Source of the DNA: Saprospiraceae bacterium
Lineage (GTDB): Bacteria; Bacteroidota; Bacteroidia; Chitinophagales; Saprospiraceae
Length of the DNA stretch: 6,315 bases
NCBI GenBank assembly: GCA_014379065.1
Contig: JACMMM010000501.1
Coordinates: forward strand, 1 to 6,315
Reading direction: 5' to 3'
Shown here piece by piece: positions 5,618 to 6,315 of this stretch. Both the position numbers and the translations under genes were made by a program. Under the pieces are notes generated by a model, which worked only from the letters and a program-made list of their open reading frames with translations, had not been told where the DNA came from and did not search any database. How positions within the stretch are numbered: the stretch's first letter is position 1; each line of letters begins with the position of its first letter.

Positions 5618-6248
5618 TTCCCGCCTCTTCCCCCGCCTGCCGAGCCTCAGCGGGCAGGAAGGCTACGGCGGGTAAAACTGCTTCTTCTAATGCTGGCATT
5701 TCTCCCACGCTGTTTTCCTCGTCTTTGAAATCCTTGGGCTTTGGCAAATCAGTTAAACTATTGATACCCAGATAGTCCATGAATTTTTCGGTCGTGCCGT
5801 ACAGCAGCGGTCGGCCCGGCCCTTCGCTGCGACCGGTGATGAAAACAAGTTCCTTTTCCAAAAGTTTTTGGAGCGCGTAATCGCAATTTACGCCGCGTAT
5901 TTCCTCTATTTCTGGGCGGCTTACGGGCTGCTTATAGGCAATGAGCGCAAGTGTCTCGAGGGCTGCTTGCGAAAGGCGTTTTTTGGTGGCCTGACGGAGG
6001 TGAATGGCCACGGTGGTGTGGTAGGCACCTTTGGTGAGGAACTGCCAGCCGCCTGCGATTTCAATGAGTTCGAACGAGTACTGTGGTTGTTGGAATTGCA
6101 CTTTTGCCTCTTCAATGGCCTTCAAAATATCTGCCTCTTTGATTTCGGCTTGAAAAGCCTCCTCCATCACTGTTTTCAATTCAATGACGGCCACGGGCTG
6201 GGGAGATGCGAATATGAGCGCCTCGACGTGCTGTTTCAAAAATTCCAT
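5604..6248 (-). CDS. scpB: Segregation and condensation protein B
   Basis: Kleisin-associated subunit of the SMC-ScpAB condensin complex, which compacts and segregates the chromosome; ScpB dimers bind ScpA. The 214-aa product has two winged-helix domains. The first covers about 1-80 (HVEALIFASPQPV, GGWQFLTK). The second covers about 90-165 and contains the family signature LSQAALETLALIAYKQPVSR, then EIRGVNCDYALQKLLEK and GRSEGPGRPLLYGTT. After LGINSLTDLPKP the sequence becomes acidic and then repeat-derived: about 22 C-terminal residues and the TAA stop come from a GC palindrome and a simple-repeat tract. ATG at 6248 suits the family N terminus. A -7 promoter element lies only 4 nt upstream, suggesting a leaderless or nearly leaderless transcript. 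scpA is not in the window. Confidence 0.96.
   Translation of the reverse strand: MEFLKQHVEALIFASPQPVAVIELKTVMEEAFQAEIKEADILKAIEEAKVQFQQPQYSFELIEIAGGWQFLTKGAYHTTVAIHLRQATKKRLSQAALETLALIAYKQPVSRPEIEEIRGVNCDYALQKLLEKELVFITGRSEGPGRPLLYGTTEKFMDYLGINSLTDLPKPKDFKDEENSVGEMPALEEAVLPAVAFLPAEARQAGEEAGTVTS
5620..5672. repeat. GC-rich palindromic repeat within the 3' end of scpB
   Basis: The segment is bounded by cccgcc (5620-5625) and its complement ggcggg (5667-5672). Inside is a second inverted pair, cctgcc (5636-5641) and ggcagg (5653-5658). It resembles the interspersed GC-rich palindromes found in many Bacteroidota genomes. It encodes ScpB residues about 193-210 (AVAFLPAEARQAGEEAG), outside the conserved domains. 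It could form a strong hairpin in the mRNA but has no U-run, so I do not call it a terminator. Confidence 0.7.
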
Positions 6249-6252
6249 CCGG

Positions 6253-6260
6253 CAAAGATA
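6253..6260 (-). promoter_or_regulatory. -7 promoter-like element abutting the scpB start
   Basis: The minus strand reads TATCTTTG followed by C, a full TAnnTTTG match, with only CCGG between it and the ATG. With the usual distance from this element to the transcription start, the mRNA would begin at or next to the start codon. No TTG is seen at the -33 distance because the repeat tract occupies that region, so the element may be fortuitous. Confidence 0.4.
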
Positions 6261-6266
6261 GCGTGG

Positions 6267-6315
6267 GTTGAGATGTTGAGGGTTGAGAATGTTGAGGGTG
6301 TTGAGAATGTTGAGA
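6267..6315. repeat. gttgag repeat tract upstream of scpB
   Basis: Six copies of gttgag occur at 6267, 6275, 6282, 6291, 6300 and 6309, spaced 7-9 bp apart. The 15-bp word gttgagaatgttgag is repeated exactly at 6282-6296 and 6300-6314. The tract runs off the window edge, so its full length is unknown. On the sense strand it is CTCAAC-rich, similar in style to the tracts before the DUF2480 gene and metG. Confidence 0.9.

Noticed and set aside
5620..5672. Intrinsic terminator of scpB
   Set aside because: The hairpin lies inside the coding sequence and has no following U-run; the inverted segments are separated by long loops.
1..6315. Insertion sequence or integrase explaining the TA modules
   Set aside because: No transposase or integrase coding, terminal inverted repeats or target-site duplications could be seen around either module.

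Overview
The window looks like part of a Bacteroidota chromosome. The evidence is a DUF2480-family protein, which I know only from that phylum, and TAnnTTTG-type -7 promoter elements upstream of several starts. There are no clear Shine-Dalgarno sequences, and the MetRS has a fused C-terminal tRNA-binding (Trbp111/EMAP-like) domain. The intergenic repeats suggest a Saprospiria/Chitinophagia-like lineage, but that is only an impression. Every gene I can support is on the minus strand, so transcription runs from high to low coordinates.

In transcription order: (1) scpB (6248-5604), a condensin accessory subunit whose C-terminal tail and stop codon are made of repeat sequence. (2) A DUF2480 protein (5543-5019) with a visible internal duplication. 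(3) A type II toxin-antitoxin-like pair, a 67-aa antitoxin (4976-4773) and a PIN toxin (4776-4330), joined by an ATGA overlap. (4) An LptF/LptG-family lipopolysaccharide-export permease (4296-3196). (5) A second, unrelated antitoxin/PIN pair (3141-2923 and 2926-2477), again joined by ATGA. (6) metG, methionyl-tRNA synthetase (2440-173), with an unusually long repetitive linker before its C-terminal domain. (7) A 28-codon ORF (113-27) that looks like the start of a third antitoxin gene and stops early.

The main theme is core genes (chromosome organisation, outer-membrane biogenesis, translation) with small stability or defence-type modules in the gaps. lptG-like has a TA pair on each side, and metG has one upstream and a possible remnant downstream. 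All three antitoxin-type starts share a promoter and leader with the same core. The second theme is simple-sequence tracts of 7-8 bp units, always A/C-rich on the sense strand. They lie just upstream of the metG, DUF2480 and scpB start codons and also inside coding DNA, where they form the MetRS linker and the end of ScpB. No rRNA, tRNA, CRISPR, insertion sequence or convincing intrinsic terminator was seen. I do not see a large new multi-gene system. The most promising leads are the repeat-derived protein segments, the DUF2480 duplication and the shared TA leader.
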